DNA from: Chamaea fasciata | Lineage: Eukaryota > Chordata > Aves > Passeriformes > Sylviidae | NCBI GenBank assembly: GCA_029207755.1 | Contig: JARCOQ010000006.1 | Location: 66,810,093-66,874,092 of the forward strand | Length of the DNA: 64,000 nt | Direction of reading: 5' to 3' | Shown: piece by piece, positions 24,612-35,130 of the stretch | Layout: each line of letters opens with the position of its first letter | How positions within the stretch are numbered: position 1 is the stretch's first letter | Notes under the pieces: generated by a model | Told to the model about the DNA's origin: nothing | What the model saw: the letters and a program-made list of their open reading frames with translations, nothing else | The model's database searches: none | Made by a program: the position numbers and the translations under genes

Positions 24612-24995
24612 ACACCATGGCTGAGAGAGCTGGGGGTGTTAATGCTGGAGAAGAGAAGGCTCCAGGGAAACCTGAGAGTCCCTCCAGTACCTGAAGGGGC
24701 AACAGGATTGTTAGAGAGTGCCTTTTTACAAGGGCCTGGAGTGGTAGGACAGAGGGGAATGGCTTTAAACTGACAGACAGCAGATTTAGATTGGACATCA
24801 GGAAGAAATTCATCACAGTGAGGGTGGTGAGGCCCTGGCACAGGCTGCCCAGAGAACATTCCCTGGGAAAGTTCAAGGCCAGTTTGGATGGGGCTCTGAG
24901 CAACCTGGTCTAGTGGAAGGTGTCCCTGCCCACAGCAGGGGCTTGGAACTAAACATCCCTAATGTCCCTCCCAGCCCAAATCATCCCATGATTCT
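24612..24995 (+). mobile_element. CR1 LINE, 3' fragment
   Basis: This is the best CR1 copy in the window, in plus orientation. The phrases appear in canonical order: GGCTGAGAGAGCTGGGGG, GGAGAAGAGAAGGCTCCAGG, CTTTTTACAAGGGC, GGGGAATGGCTTTAAACTGA, AGATTTAGATTGGACATCAG, GTGAGGGTGGTGAGGC, TTGGATGGGGCTCTGAGCAA, CCTGGTCTAGTGGAAGGTGT and CATGATTCTT at the end. Compared with the usual consensus it lacks about 8-9 bases between GCCCAGAGA and the GGGAAAGTTCAAGG block. It covers only the end of the ORF2 region plus the 3' UTR and is noncoding. Open frames antisense to it are artefacts. Confidence 0.96.
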
Positions 24996-26154
24996 TGCTG
25001 TCACAACACTTCACATCACAGATGAAAGTGATTTGATGGGGGAGGGGGTCAAAAAAGCATCACTGAAATACCCAGAACAAAGAAAATTATTCCAAATACT
25101 TTCAAGTCTCAGCCTCCTACTCTTTCTGACACTCAGTGACAAATAGAATGTGGTCCTCTAATTAAAATTACTACAGAGACAAAGCAAACAAACCCTGGAG
25201 CAGATTAGAAACATCTAATCATGACAGAAAAATTGCACCACAGAAGTATGCTAAACAAAACACTTATTATGAATACCTTAAAAAACAATGACAAATGCAA
25301 GATTGCAAAGATCAACAATAAAAATTAAACGTAAAAAAACCCTCAAAACAAATGTCTCCTAAATTAATGACAATATTTATAGAACAGATCTAAGCGCAGA
25401 CCTAATATTTAGCTTTATTTAAAATTTGGCTCCCAAGAGAATTAAAAAACCAGCTGGTATTGTTGATCTAATAGCGCCATGTCGTCCCAAGCAGACGGTG
25501 TAAGGACTGTGTGAGGTTCAATGTCAACAAGCCACAGACTCAGAAAAGATTGAGTTTACTATTTTATTTTATGTTTAAATGTTGTGCTGCAATGAGAGTG
25601 GAATTAGATGAAATTCGAGAGCAAATATACAGTTTGAACCTTAATTCATTTAGTCAGTTTAAGAAGGGGGAGAAATAAATACCGCCCCACTCAGTACCGC
25701 AGGCTGAACTGTACAGTTCAACATCCACAGAGAGCATCAGCTGTCTGGGGAACTTTGTCCTTTGGAGCTCACTTGGGTTTTCAGGAGGGATCTGCAAAAG
25801 TAAATTGAGAGCAACACAGCAATCCCAGTTCAATTCTTCATTAGTCACCTGTAGAGATGGAGCAGTTTATTGTTCAAGTTTTGAAAATTGGACAAAAATC
25901 TGGCTGTCTAGGTGGTTGTTTGTGGATTATCATGCCTAACATGTGGCAATGGAAATATCACTTAGGATCCTTTCTCTTCTAAATAAACATAATTCAAAGC
26001 ATCAACAAAAAACAAACTCAGGAAGGCATTTTGACCTGCTGCTGTTGGCCAAAATGATGATTATCTCCAGTGTGTTCTATGAAACAGGCTGCTCAGTTAC
26101 AGCTTTCCACGACCTTTGCTATACATTTATTCAGTGGTCCTGAGAAAATACCTG
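24996..26154. other. Noncoding stretch between two CR1 copies
   Basis: AT-rich unique DNA with no recognised gene. A short segment near 25465-25500 keeps three CpGs (AGCGCCATGTCGTCCC, AGACGGTG) and may be part of a conserved noncoding element. Confidence 0.5.
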
Positions 26155-26282
26155 GGGCTTGTTCAGCATGAAAAGACCTGTGTGAGAGCCGTCTGGTCTA
26201 GCTGAAGATATCCCTGCTCATTTCAGTGATGTTGGACTAGATGGCCTCCAGTGGTTCCTTCCTACCCAAACCATTCTGTGAC
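26155..26282 (+). mobile_element. CR1 LINE, 3'-end fragment with internal deletion
   Basis: A CR1 tail in plus orientation. A GGGGCTTGTTCAGCATGAAAAG stretch matches the ORF2-terminal region of CR1. It then jumps directly to GTCTGGTCTAGCTGAAGATA, TTGGACTAGATGGCCTCCAG and TTCCTTCCTACCCAAACC, ending at ATTCTGTG. The missing middle part indicates an internal deletion around 26176-26188. Confidence 0.85.
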
Positions 26283-27904
26283 CAGTGAGAAGAAATGAAG
26301 ACTTTGCAATCGCCTGAGACAGCTCCATAAACCGCCAACGTATACTTATATTTCTAAACTTACACACATACACGTATTAATATGATGCTGCTGCCTTAAC
26401 TAAAGCCTATTTGTTGCTGCCAAAGCTGATTCCATACTGCATGTACAGAATTATACAAACCACTCACACGTCTGGGGCTTCTGGAATGTGTAGGAGGGCA
26501 GGAGAGCAGCCAGCTCCCCCACCCAGCCCAGCACACATGTGGAAAACACCCAAGGGACTCTTTGATTTGCATATTACCCAGGCAACAAATATTGAATTAG
26601 GGTGACAAATGAGATGAGTGGGTCTGAGCTGTCCCTCCTCCTTTTCATGTTGAGGGAACAAAGCAAAGCGCAGGGAGGGCAGCCCCTACACCGCCCCAAA
26701 TGCCTCCCGCCTGGAAGGATGTTTCTTCCCTCCAGCTTTTCCAGCCTGGCCCTTTTCCATCTCATGTGGAACAAATGTCAGAATAATCCTGACACGGAAA
26801 TCTCTTAGCCATGCTCTAAAATCTGTCTGCACATGGGGGGAAAAAACCCAAGTATCTGATACATGAATCAATATGGGTGTTCCCTAACTGGCAGAAATCT
26901 GTGGATCAATGTTCGTCCCTGCCAGGAGTGCCTGCCCAGGTACGTGTCCAACCCTTTGCTACTGATGTGACACACTGCCTGCTATCAAAATCTATCTAAC
27001 ATTCCCCTTTTTCTTCTATATATTTATTCATACTGAGAGCCCATAATCTTTCACTAAGAAGTAGTTTTGTAAGAAATAACAGAAAAGTGCTTCCTAAGCC
27101 CATTTTATGGGGAAACTTACTTTTTTGTTTCCAATCGTTGCATATCTTTATCCCCTCCGGAATGATTTCTCGGTGATATATGGTGCTAGATGCTCTTTAC
27201 CATCAGTTTCTTGGCATAGAATTGCACTCTAGTTTCTGACACATCCGGTTGAACAATAAAGTTTTTGGAAAAATTTGAGCCCTGACACACAGGAGCTGTA
27301 CATAAATTTCCTTTAATGTTCCTAACGGCATCTTTTGCATTCAGGAGACCATTTAATATCAGCGGGCTTCTTTTATTTTGACTCTTCTGCCTTCTCCTTT
27401 TTGGACCAGGTCAGTGAGAGGAGCAGAAACTATGGTAAATCTCTGGGTTACATTTCCTCTAATACCCTTGCAAACTAAAAATTTAAAATTATTTTGTTAT
27501 CTGAATAGGGAAATGGACTCTAAAATAGCTTAGAAACCTGGATTTAGCCTCCATTCTTCAGTCTAAAAGGATTAGTCCTATTTTAGGAGCAATTGCTGAT
27601 TCATGTAACCTTGGGAATGATCTGAAATTTCACTCAAAGCCGTTTTATCGGGTCTGATAATAATTTCAGTGTATCTCAACCTAGAACCTGCCATATTTGC
27701 TGAAATATGATAGAGAAATTAATTAGGGTCACCCTAATTCAGCCCAAGCACTTGACCTTACAGCATGGGGCAAGCCTCTGAGCCAGATCCAGCTCCCACC
27801 TGGTATCATGGAAGATGTTCTTCCCACATGGCATATTGCTCTTCTCTGGACAGCTGGCACCATGCCTGCCCCCTGCACACTGAATATTTTTAATATCAAA
27901 GACC

Positions 27905-28060
27905 TCCTCCTCCTCATGAGATGTCGAACCACGCAAAAGCCTACATTTGCGACGCACACTTCTAATGCATAATTTAAAAAGGATAAGCTAGCATGTTGCC
28001 CGTGAGCTGTAATTAAATCAGTAATTCCTTGTGGAGTTCTCATTAACTAGTAACAGTAGG
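27905..28060. other. Candidate conserved noncoding element
   Basis: Five CpGs lie within about 110 bases (GTCGAACCACGC, TTGCGACGCAC, CCCGTGAG). They are followed by homeodomain-type cores (GCTGTAATTAAATCAGTAAT). This is a classic composition for a developmental enhancer, but no alignment is available. Confidence 0.25.
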
Positions 28061-30600
28061 AACAGTCGTAGCCTGAGGTAGTCCTTCCTGCCTGCAGTTT
28101 TATTTTGTTTTTCTGCACATCTGCTTCCTATTGTGCCTTTTAGTACTAACACCTTGAGCATAAATGGTCCCCCTAGGCTTTCTGGCTGGCCACCTTGCAA
28201 GTGTTTTTCTCCTTTAAAAATAATAATAAAAAAAAAATCCCCTGACCTAAATGATTCAGTTCTCCACAGAGCACTACTGTCTTCACTGAATCTCTCTGAT
28301 AGGTCGTATTTACATAGTTAATCCATAATGATGGGAGTTCAGTGTTTCCTCGTGAGTACTGCTGCACATCACACAAGAAATACGACCCGAGATTTTTATT
28401 TTTTTTTCTTATGCATAAACTATAAATTTTCTTGTCTAAGATCTTCCGTGTCTGTAAAGGCAGGAAGGCCCAGCAATATAAGCTGATTTCCAGAGATCCA
28501 GGCTCAATTCTCTGCCCGAACACAAATTTTACTGGAAGGCAGAATGACAGAATTTGCCTTTTTCATATGTTTGGGTCTGTATTCCCTGGAAAGGGCTAAC
28601 CTGAATTTTGGCACTGGTGACTCAGCAATGAGAAGATGGAGCGTTTTTACCTCCCAGGGCATGCACAAGACCCAAAAAGGATCTGATGAGCAAGGACACA
28701 TCTGAGCAGTGTCCTCCAACACTGATGTCTGGACTGCACTGGACTGGACTGCAGGGAGGTGTTCAATGTATTAAATCAATTTCTATCAGAGATTCCCAAC
28801 CCGTTTGACCATCCACACTCTTCAGCAGTGGATAAGAAGATAGTACTGAACAAAGGTATGTACATCTCAAGGCAAAGCCCTCAGCAATTTCCCAGCATGT
28901 GGAAGATCCTCTGGCTGATGTTGTCCAAGCTCTTATCAGATGTCCAGGTGTTTTTGCTAGCAGTAAGAAATTGGCTTCTGGGCTTTCTTCACCTTACTAT
29001 TGGGCAGGTTTTTCATCATAGGAAAGGTTTGTACCCAGAAATGAGAGTAAGACTTAATATGGCCTCAAAGCACGCTCACTAGAGAGACCAGAGTCAAGAA
29101 CAGTAGTTGTTACCCTAAGAAGCATTTACATTTTAACTGAGATTTTAATGGAAAAATACATTGACCTTAGTTTAAGTGGTTCTACACCCATGTGCTAGGA
29201 AAAAAATAAGGCAATTTTGTATGTCCTTTCCCTTTTGCAGGCATTTCTGGCTTGCTTGTTAATAAAAAAAGAAAAAAAATTAAAATAATCTCAGGTCACT
29301 CTTCACATTTTAACTTTGGCAGAGTTTGCGTTACTGACAGAGAACTTTCAGAATATGCATATAGCACTTCATATCAACAAACAAGGCCAAAAATGCTTCA
29401 GACTGTTCAGAAACTATTTATATTTTATAGATATGGTTTTCACACACTTACTGCTTAATTGCATTATAAAAGGATTCTTTTTCTGTCAGGGCTGGTTGAA
29501 AAGCAGGCCGTGCCCAGATGTTCTGCTCCCTGCCAGACTGTGATGCTTATGTGAGTGAAGCAGAGAAGCACTTCACTTCCAGACAGGCACAAATTGCATC
29601 TGTCTTGTCTTTGTTTTTATGAGGTCTACTATATCAAACAGGATATGTTGGAGGCCCCAATTCAAGTACACAACTCACTTTATGCAAATGTTTATGAGCA
29701 TGACTGAGTAGGAATGGCTTTTCCATATTAGGAGCTAGGAAAAGGGAATAGTTCGAAAAGTATATGTTCAAAATAATGAAGATTTAACTACAGATGTCTC
29801 AGCAGAACTCTTGAAAGGAAAACAAAAGTCCAGATAGGAGCAATGTTGTTTATCAATAAAGTTCATGAACTCATTTGTTCCTTAAAGAGAGGCAAAAAAA
29901 AAAAAGGGTCAAAATATATTTATAAGAGGTAGAAAGGGGAAAATCTTTTACTTTAAGATCACAGTTGTCAGATTATGTGAAGTTTAATAAACCATACTCA
30001 CAGAAAAATATTTTTCATAAAAGGATGGGGTCTTTCTGACAAAGTATCTCGTATAGTAGCTTGTTTCTTTTTCTGTCATAAATTCCTGGTTGATTTAAGC
30101 AGGCAAGATCTTATAGGCAGTGTGGCTGCCCAACACCAAGGTTTTCAAAATGATGCCAGTCTTGCATGGCTTTCAAGGCTCCATTTCTCCTTAGTTTGCC
30201 ATTACCTGCACCACCGCCCTCTTCGATCTCCATGAGGAGCCAGAGCTTTGTGCATTCCATGCCAGCAGTGCTGTGAGGGGATGGATAAAGCACAGACCCA
30301 TGAAAGCAGCTCTCAACTGTTTAGTAACCTGTTTTGTGAAATGTTACTTGGTCAAAAAAGAACTTTTCCTTGGCTAAACAGAGAAGGAAGACAGGCTGTA
30401 AAACAGGATTCAAAATACAGCTCACTTTCTAAAAGAGTATCTTCTGCTGGTCCTTTCCTCTGTCAAAGTAACTAAGTGCCAAGGTTATGAATCCTTTTTT
30501 CAGAACACCTTGAGTCTGGCTGGTTTCCATCTGCAAATCACAACAACAAAAACCTTGCAAAAAAGAAAGGGCCAACAAGCTGAAAATTAGAGCTGGAACC

Positions 30601-30655
30601 TGCCAGGCAGTGAGTTCTGGTCCCAGTGGTTAGTGAGCACTGACTCAATAGATCT
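30601..30655 (-). mobile_element. Possible MIR-type SINE 3' end
   Basis: Read on the minus strand, GTGCTCACTAACCACTGGGA followed by CAGAACTCACTGCCTGGC resembles the 3' end of MIR-type SINEs (GCTCTAACCACTAGACCA...CTGCCT). The match is short and could be chance. Confidence 0.3.
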
Positions 30656-32039
30656 TCCTTTTCTTTCCACCCCGTTCCCAAATGCTTATTGCTTCCTCCC
30701 ATCTGTTTAGTTTTGAATAAACTAAACATCACCCGCCATCTCTATCAATTTAGCCCTCAACACTTTCTACCTAACAGGCCATTCCTCAAATTCTCCATAC
30801 TTTTGCAAGTTCTTTGAAGTTCTTTATCTGACCGACTCTTCCAGATTCTTACAAAATATCTTCTAAGAGATATCTGGCCTCTTAGATGCTGCCCACTCTT
30901 GTTTCTCTGAAACTATTTTATTTAGTTCGATTTCCAATGCACTTTTTGAAAGCTTTTAGTTACAGAAACTTCAGAGCTTTTCCCATTATGTTTGGTATTC
31001 GAGCCCTCAGGCCTGCAAGTAGAACAATACATGAAGACATATTCAGATGTTTCCAGACTTAAATTCTTGTACAGTTTCCTTCAGTTTAGAGCAAAAAATT
31101 ATTTTACGTAATTTCCTTCACTAATTTCTTGTATCAACAGCCTTGCTACTGTGTGTTTCCCAGCAGTCTAATTTGCTTTATCACTTAAACTTGATGAGTT
31201 ATGCATATAATTCTCTGTGAAATAATGTAAAAGAAACATACTTTGTAAATATGGCCCAAAATGTGTACCTTGTTCTTCAGGAATCTCACAAACATTAATT
31301 ATTCTGCATCAACCACACCACACTGTAGAAATAAAAAACATTGTTCCAAGATTTTATTCCCAAGGCTTTCTGATTGTTTTTGACACACACAAATCATGTG
31401 ACAGCTCTGAAGTCCTTCAAAGTCTCTCAAGAAGACATGTCAAAAGAACTGTAAAAAGTGAGGCTTCAGAAAACATCTCATTCGATGTCTGTTCATTTCA
31501 CTCCTTATTCCTCAACTGGTCATGACCTCTTTAAAGGATAAAAACTGAAGATCAGCCCCTTTTTCTTCCTCAGACCCTTTTCTAAAAACAGTGTTGTAGT
31601 GTAAGCAATTTTGGGATGTTGCACAGGCTTTCCTTAAACTTTCTGCCAGAAAATACATTTAGAAGTTATAAATAGCACATGTGTATATTGAAAGGAGTTT
31701 ACCCTCTAGGCATAATGTTATGTACAATTTAAGTTGTTTTCTGTGTTTTGTGCACAGTAGGAAGCAAGTTCCACACAGCGTTCTGTGGTTGATATTCTCA
31801 GTTATGATAATGTATGAGGAAACAGCACTAAATCATTTTCATTTGCTGAGATATCAAAAGGGCCCTCACTGACTTAACACCAGGGAAGAAAGGCTGTGAC
31901 TCTCAGCAAGTTAAAAGGTACCATTTTCGTGGAAGGATGGCAGAGATGAGAAACTCTCTGCCTCCCTCACACTGCTTTCATTTTCCTCAGCTGCCTGACA
32001 AGGCACTTTTGTTCAGCTGGATGAGGACGGGGAAAACTT

Positions 32040-32420
32040 GCAGACTTGCAAGCTTTCAGTGAGGATCAAGCAGCAGCGAGTGCTCAGCAGCACACACGAC
32101 TGGATGCTGACCCAAATCAAACTGCCTCTTCAAGGCAGCCCCCAGAATTTGGCAAGCCCGGCTTCCAGGCGCTAATTAAAAAGGAGCCGAGCCAAGTGTG
32201 TTTGCACAAGTGTCACGGTCACACTTCTGTCTTCATGCTCGTTATGTGATCAGCATCAGGGCTGCTCATTAGGAAGGCTTCTCGAAATGCTCCAGGAACC
32301 CAGTTCTGTGCAATTTGTACTTCAGCTGCGTGTGCAATTAGGGGATGCACAAATGAGTAGGCGGCTGACTGATTTTCTCCATGCCTGGGAAAGCAATGTT
32401 AACCAAGCACATCACAGAGG
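32040..32420. other. Candidate conserved noncoding element
   Basis: About ten CpGs are retained in 350 bases (for example AGGCGCTAATTAAAAAGG, CACGGTCAC, GTAGGCGGCTG). Homeodomain-type cores and a Y-rich flank are also present. An open frame at 32046-32249 exists but encodes nothing recognisable. Regulatory DNA is the more likely reading. Confidence 0.3.
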
Positions 32421-33027
32421 CTGAAGGAAAGTGATGCTCACTGTTTATGCATTTCTGTCAGGATAAAAGGTAACACCTCAAAACTGCCATGACAGGCCTT
32501 GTCTTGAAGATCAGTTCTTAATTATGTTCCTGGTGCTACAAACAACCTCAGATAGTCAGAGTCAATGTGCTGTACAAGAAGAGATCCTCAGAGAAGTGTT
32601 GCTCCAGTGGCTGCCCCATGAAGACTTTGCAGGGGCTAAGGCCCAGCAGGAAGGGTCCTGGCTATGCTAGATGTGCACTCCAATAAGAGAAAATGCTTCT
32701 GCATCTAGTTTAGTACCAGAAGAGTGGAGGTTCAGGTTGTAAGAAAGGTTTCTTAGATCCTTCTGCCTGCCCCAGACAATTTCACTTAACAGATGCAGTG
32801 TGAAATAAATGCCTAAATTATAAAGGTCATTATAAAATGTCACATTTTTATTATTTTTAGTATTATGACTGGCCTTGGATTTTAGTCACAGATATCATGA
32901 ATTTCACTTATATTTCATTTGTAGTATCTGCAACTGCTGCCTCTGTACAGGGCATGCTGGGCAACTTCATTTTAAAAAAAAGGTATTTCTGTGAATCAGA
33001 AAAATCAAACCTTCATCTTTGTGACAG

Positions 33028-33195
33028 GCTCATAAAGAACTGACACCAAGCTGTGTGAGAAGGCCTGAAAGAAGCTCACCTCTTGCTACTGAAAAATGTG
33101 GAAAGGTGAACGGGTCCCTGGTAGCCCAGTCCCATCTGACACCTCTTACATTGCAAGTAAAAACTCTCTTTGATACCAAGATTTACAAGCTGAAG
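33028..33195 (+). other. Candidate exon, 168 bp, open in phase 0
   Basis: The segment is preceded by a moderate acceptor (CTTCATCTTTGTGACAG) and followed by a strong donor (CTGAAG then GTAAGTATT). The length is exactly 56 codons, and the frame starting at the first base is open throughout and continues open past the donor. The predicted peptide, beginning AHKELTPSC and ending KIYKLK, matches no family I recognise. Points against are the modest polypyrimidine tract, the absence of neighbouring recognisable exons, and the ease of finding one such combination in 64 kb. It could be an exon of a noncoding RNA, or chance. Confidence 0.2.
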
Positions 33196-34983
33196 GTAAG
33201 TATTTTGTACTTTAATCTGTGGGAGATCAGGTCCCAGTTACACCCTGTTTAGAGGAAACTTGATACACAACCCAAAACTGAAAGAAGTACTCATATATGT
33301 GTTAGTACAAATAAAGAGAAAACCACATGATAAATACTTATTTTTGCTACACTAACAATGGAGACAGTTTCCTGATGGTCCTTTCAAAGGTGAAAATTCA
33401 ACTCCTACAATCTAATTAAGAAACAATTAGGACACTGACCACCAGACATCTTTGGGAAGAATACACCTTCCATCCCTCCATCCATCCATCCATCCATCCA
33501 TCCATCCATCCATCCATCCATCCATCCTACCTTCCCTTTAGAACTACTAATTATTGCACCACTGGAGATGGATAACTCTGACAACTGGAAAAAATGGGGG
33601 AAAGCATAAGGATATGAGAGATGAAAAGACAAAACAGCTCAAGGTTTTGTATTCCTTGCAGTGAATTTTGTGATTCTGTGGATCTCATGGGCAAAAAAGA
33701 TTTACTGGGATCTTCACTTGAACCCCATATTTGTGAATAGCCAGATTTTTGAAAAGCTTTCCAGTAAGAGTTTCTGTTGTCTCAAAATAACCTTGGAATG
33801 GGGAATGGGTACTTTATGCACCGTGGAATGGGACAACAGCTTAAAAATACTTTTTTGGTAGAATCTGTGAAGTTACTCTGAAGAGTAGACATCCACAACG
33901 AGTTTGTACAAACTGGCTAAAACAACTGCCAGTAAAACTGAAAGCAAATGAGATCACTCTGCCTTCTGTAAATGGCACTTATTTTATAGAACCTTTATTT
34001 TGGATGTTCCTTAGAGAACTCAAAATACATTTTATAGGCTCCTGCTCTCCAATCCTTCTTTTGTGAAGTCCGGCACCACAAAACCATATGAACAGACTTC
34101 AGAAAAACACGCAGAGCTGATGTGAACAAGCCTCCTTTCCAAGAAGTACTTAGTAATTAGGAGCACCACTGCACTGACCATTAGAACAATGACTGAGATT
34201 GCAAAGGACCATCATGGAAAGACCCATATTATGTGGATGAGAACCAGGTCAGGATGTAACACATTCCTAGCATTGAAAGCAATGGCTTGTTGGATCCAAA
34301 ACCTGTAATAAACCCAGCGCCAACTGTTGCAGCAGACTCCAATCTGGAGCAATACACTTATCTTAAATAAATACCTTGTGTGGGAGGGGGCAATGCATGT
34401 GTTTTGGTTATTATTCCAAGGCAGCTGTTGTTAGACAGAGACTCTGAGTGCCCTGGGAAGCATCCTGGTGCAAAAACATTTTGTAGGTGAAGAGGTCAAA
34501 AGTGGGGTGCCCTTTAACAGAGGAGGGCTCAGTTTATCAAGTGACTCTGCAATTTGTCACAGTGACATTGTTACCCCACTACATCTGTTTTAAACCCTGG
34601 CTGTACTGTATATAACACATCTACAGGCAGTGATTTTACCCCCCAGTATTTTGCACTGTATGTGCATGCTTAATAAACTTAGAGACAGACTCACAGGGAG
34701 GATTCTGGTCTTTTTCTGTTTCTTCTTCCAGAATCACTTAGATCGAGCACACAACAGGCACTGGCAATGTTTGTGTATATATCCAGTTGGAACATCAAGA
34801 AAATAAGTAAATTGATTGTGATTTCACAGTATTCTTAGATTGCCTGAGGCCATGCATGTTTCTCCCAGTTTGTATTAAAGCATCTGTGTTCACAAGCATA
34901 ACTGGAACTGAGATTCTCCTTTTGGCTCTTTGTCTCAGGCCTCCAAGACTGAGAAGCCATTTTTTTCCATAATACATCTCAGA
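33196..34983. other. Noncoding stretch
   Basis: No gene was recognised. It includes the TCCA microsatellite annotated separately. Confidence 0.5.
33477..33527 (+). repeat. (TCCA)n microsatellite
   Basis: A perfect run of about 12.75 TCCA units (51 bases), preceded by one imperfect unit (CATCCC). The antisense open frame encoding repeated WMDG units is an artefact of this microsatellite. The run is likely polymorphic. Confidence 0.98.
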
Positions 34984-35130
34984 TCATCACAGAATCACAG
35001 AATGCCCTGGGTTGAAAGGGACCTTAAAGATCACCTATTTCCAACCTCCTGCCACGGGCAGGGACACCTTCTGCTGGAGTAGGTTGTTCAGAGCTCCATC
35101 AAATTTGGCCTTAAACACTTCCAGGGATGT
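34984..35130 (-). mobile_element. CR1 LINE, 3'-end fragment, minus strand
   Basis: On the plus strand it begins TCACAGAATCACAGAATG, the reverse complement of the CR1 terminal octamer region. It continues GGGTTGAAAGGGACCTTAAA, GATCACCTATTTCCAACCTC, CTGCCACGGGCAGGGACACC, TTGTTCAGAGCTCCATCAAA and AACACTTCCAGGGATG. The element is truncated at its 5' side near 35130 and is noncoding. Confidence 0.95.

Larger units (their letters stand above)
26283..33027. other. Noncoding stretch, no gene recognised
   Basis: About 6.7 kb. It holds a small tandem repeat of the unit CTGGACTG(CA) at 28731-28753, A-rich tracts near 28217-28240 and 29263-29290, a doubtful MIR-like fragment at 30601-30655, and two CpG-retaining segments (27905-28060 and 32040-32420). 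No coding frame is convincing. Confidence 0.5.

Noticed and set aside
24565..24903. Minus-strand open frames of 94-112 codons
   Set aside because: They are antisense to the plus-strand CR1 fragment.
33477..33527. CRISPR-like array
   Set aside because: The repeats are contiguous 4-base units with no spacers, in a vertebrate genome.
33405..33632. Open frame with repeated WMDG units
   Set aside because: The repeats are a translation of the TCCA microsatellite; there is no other evidence of coding.
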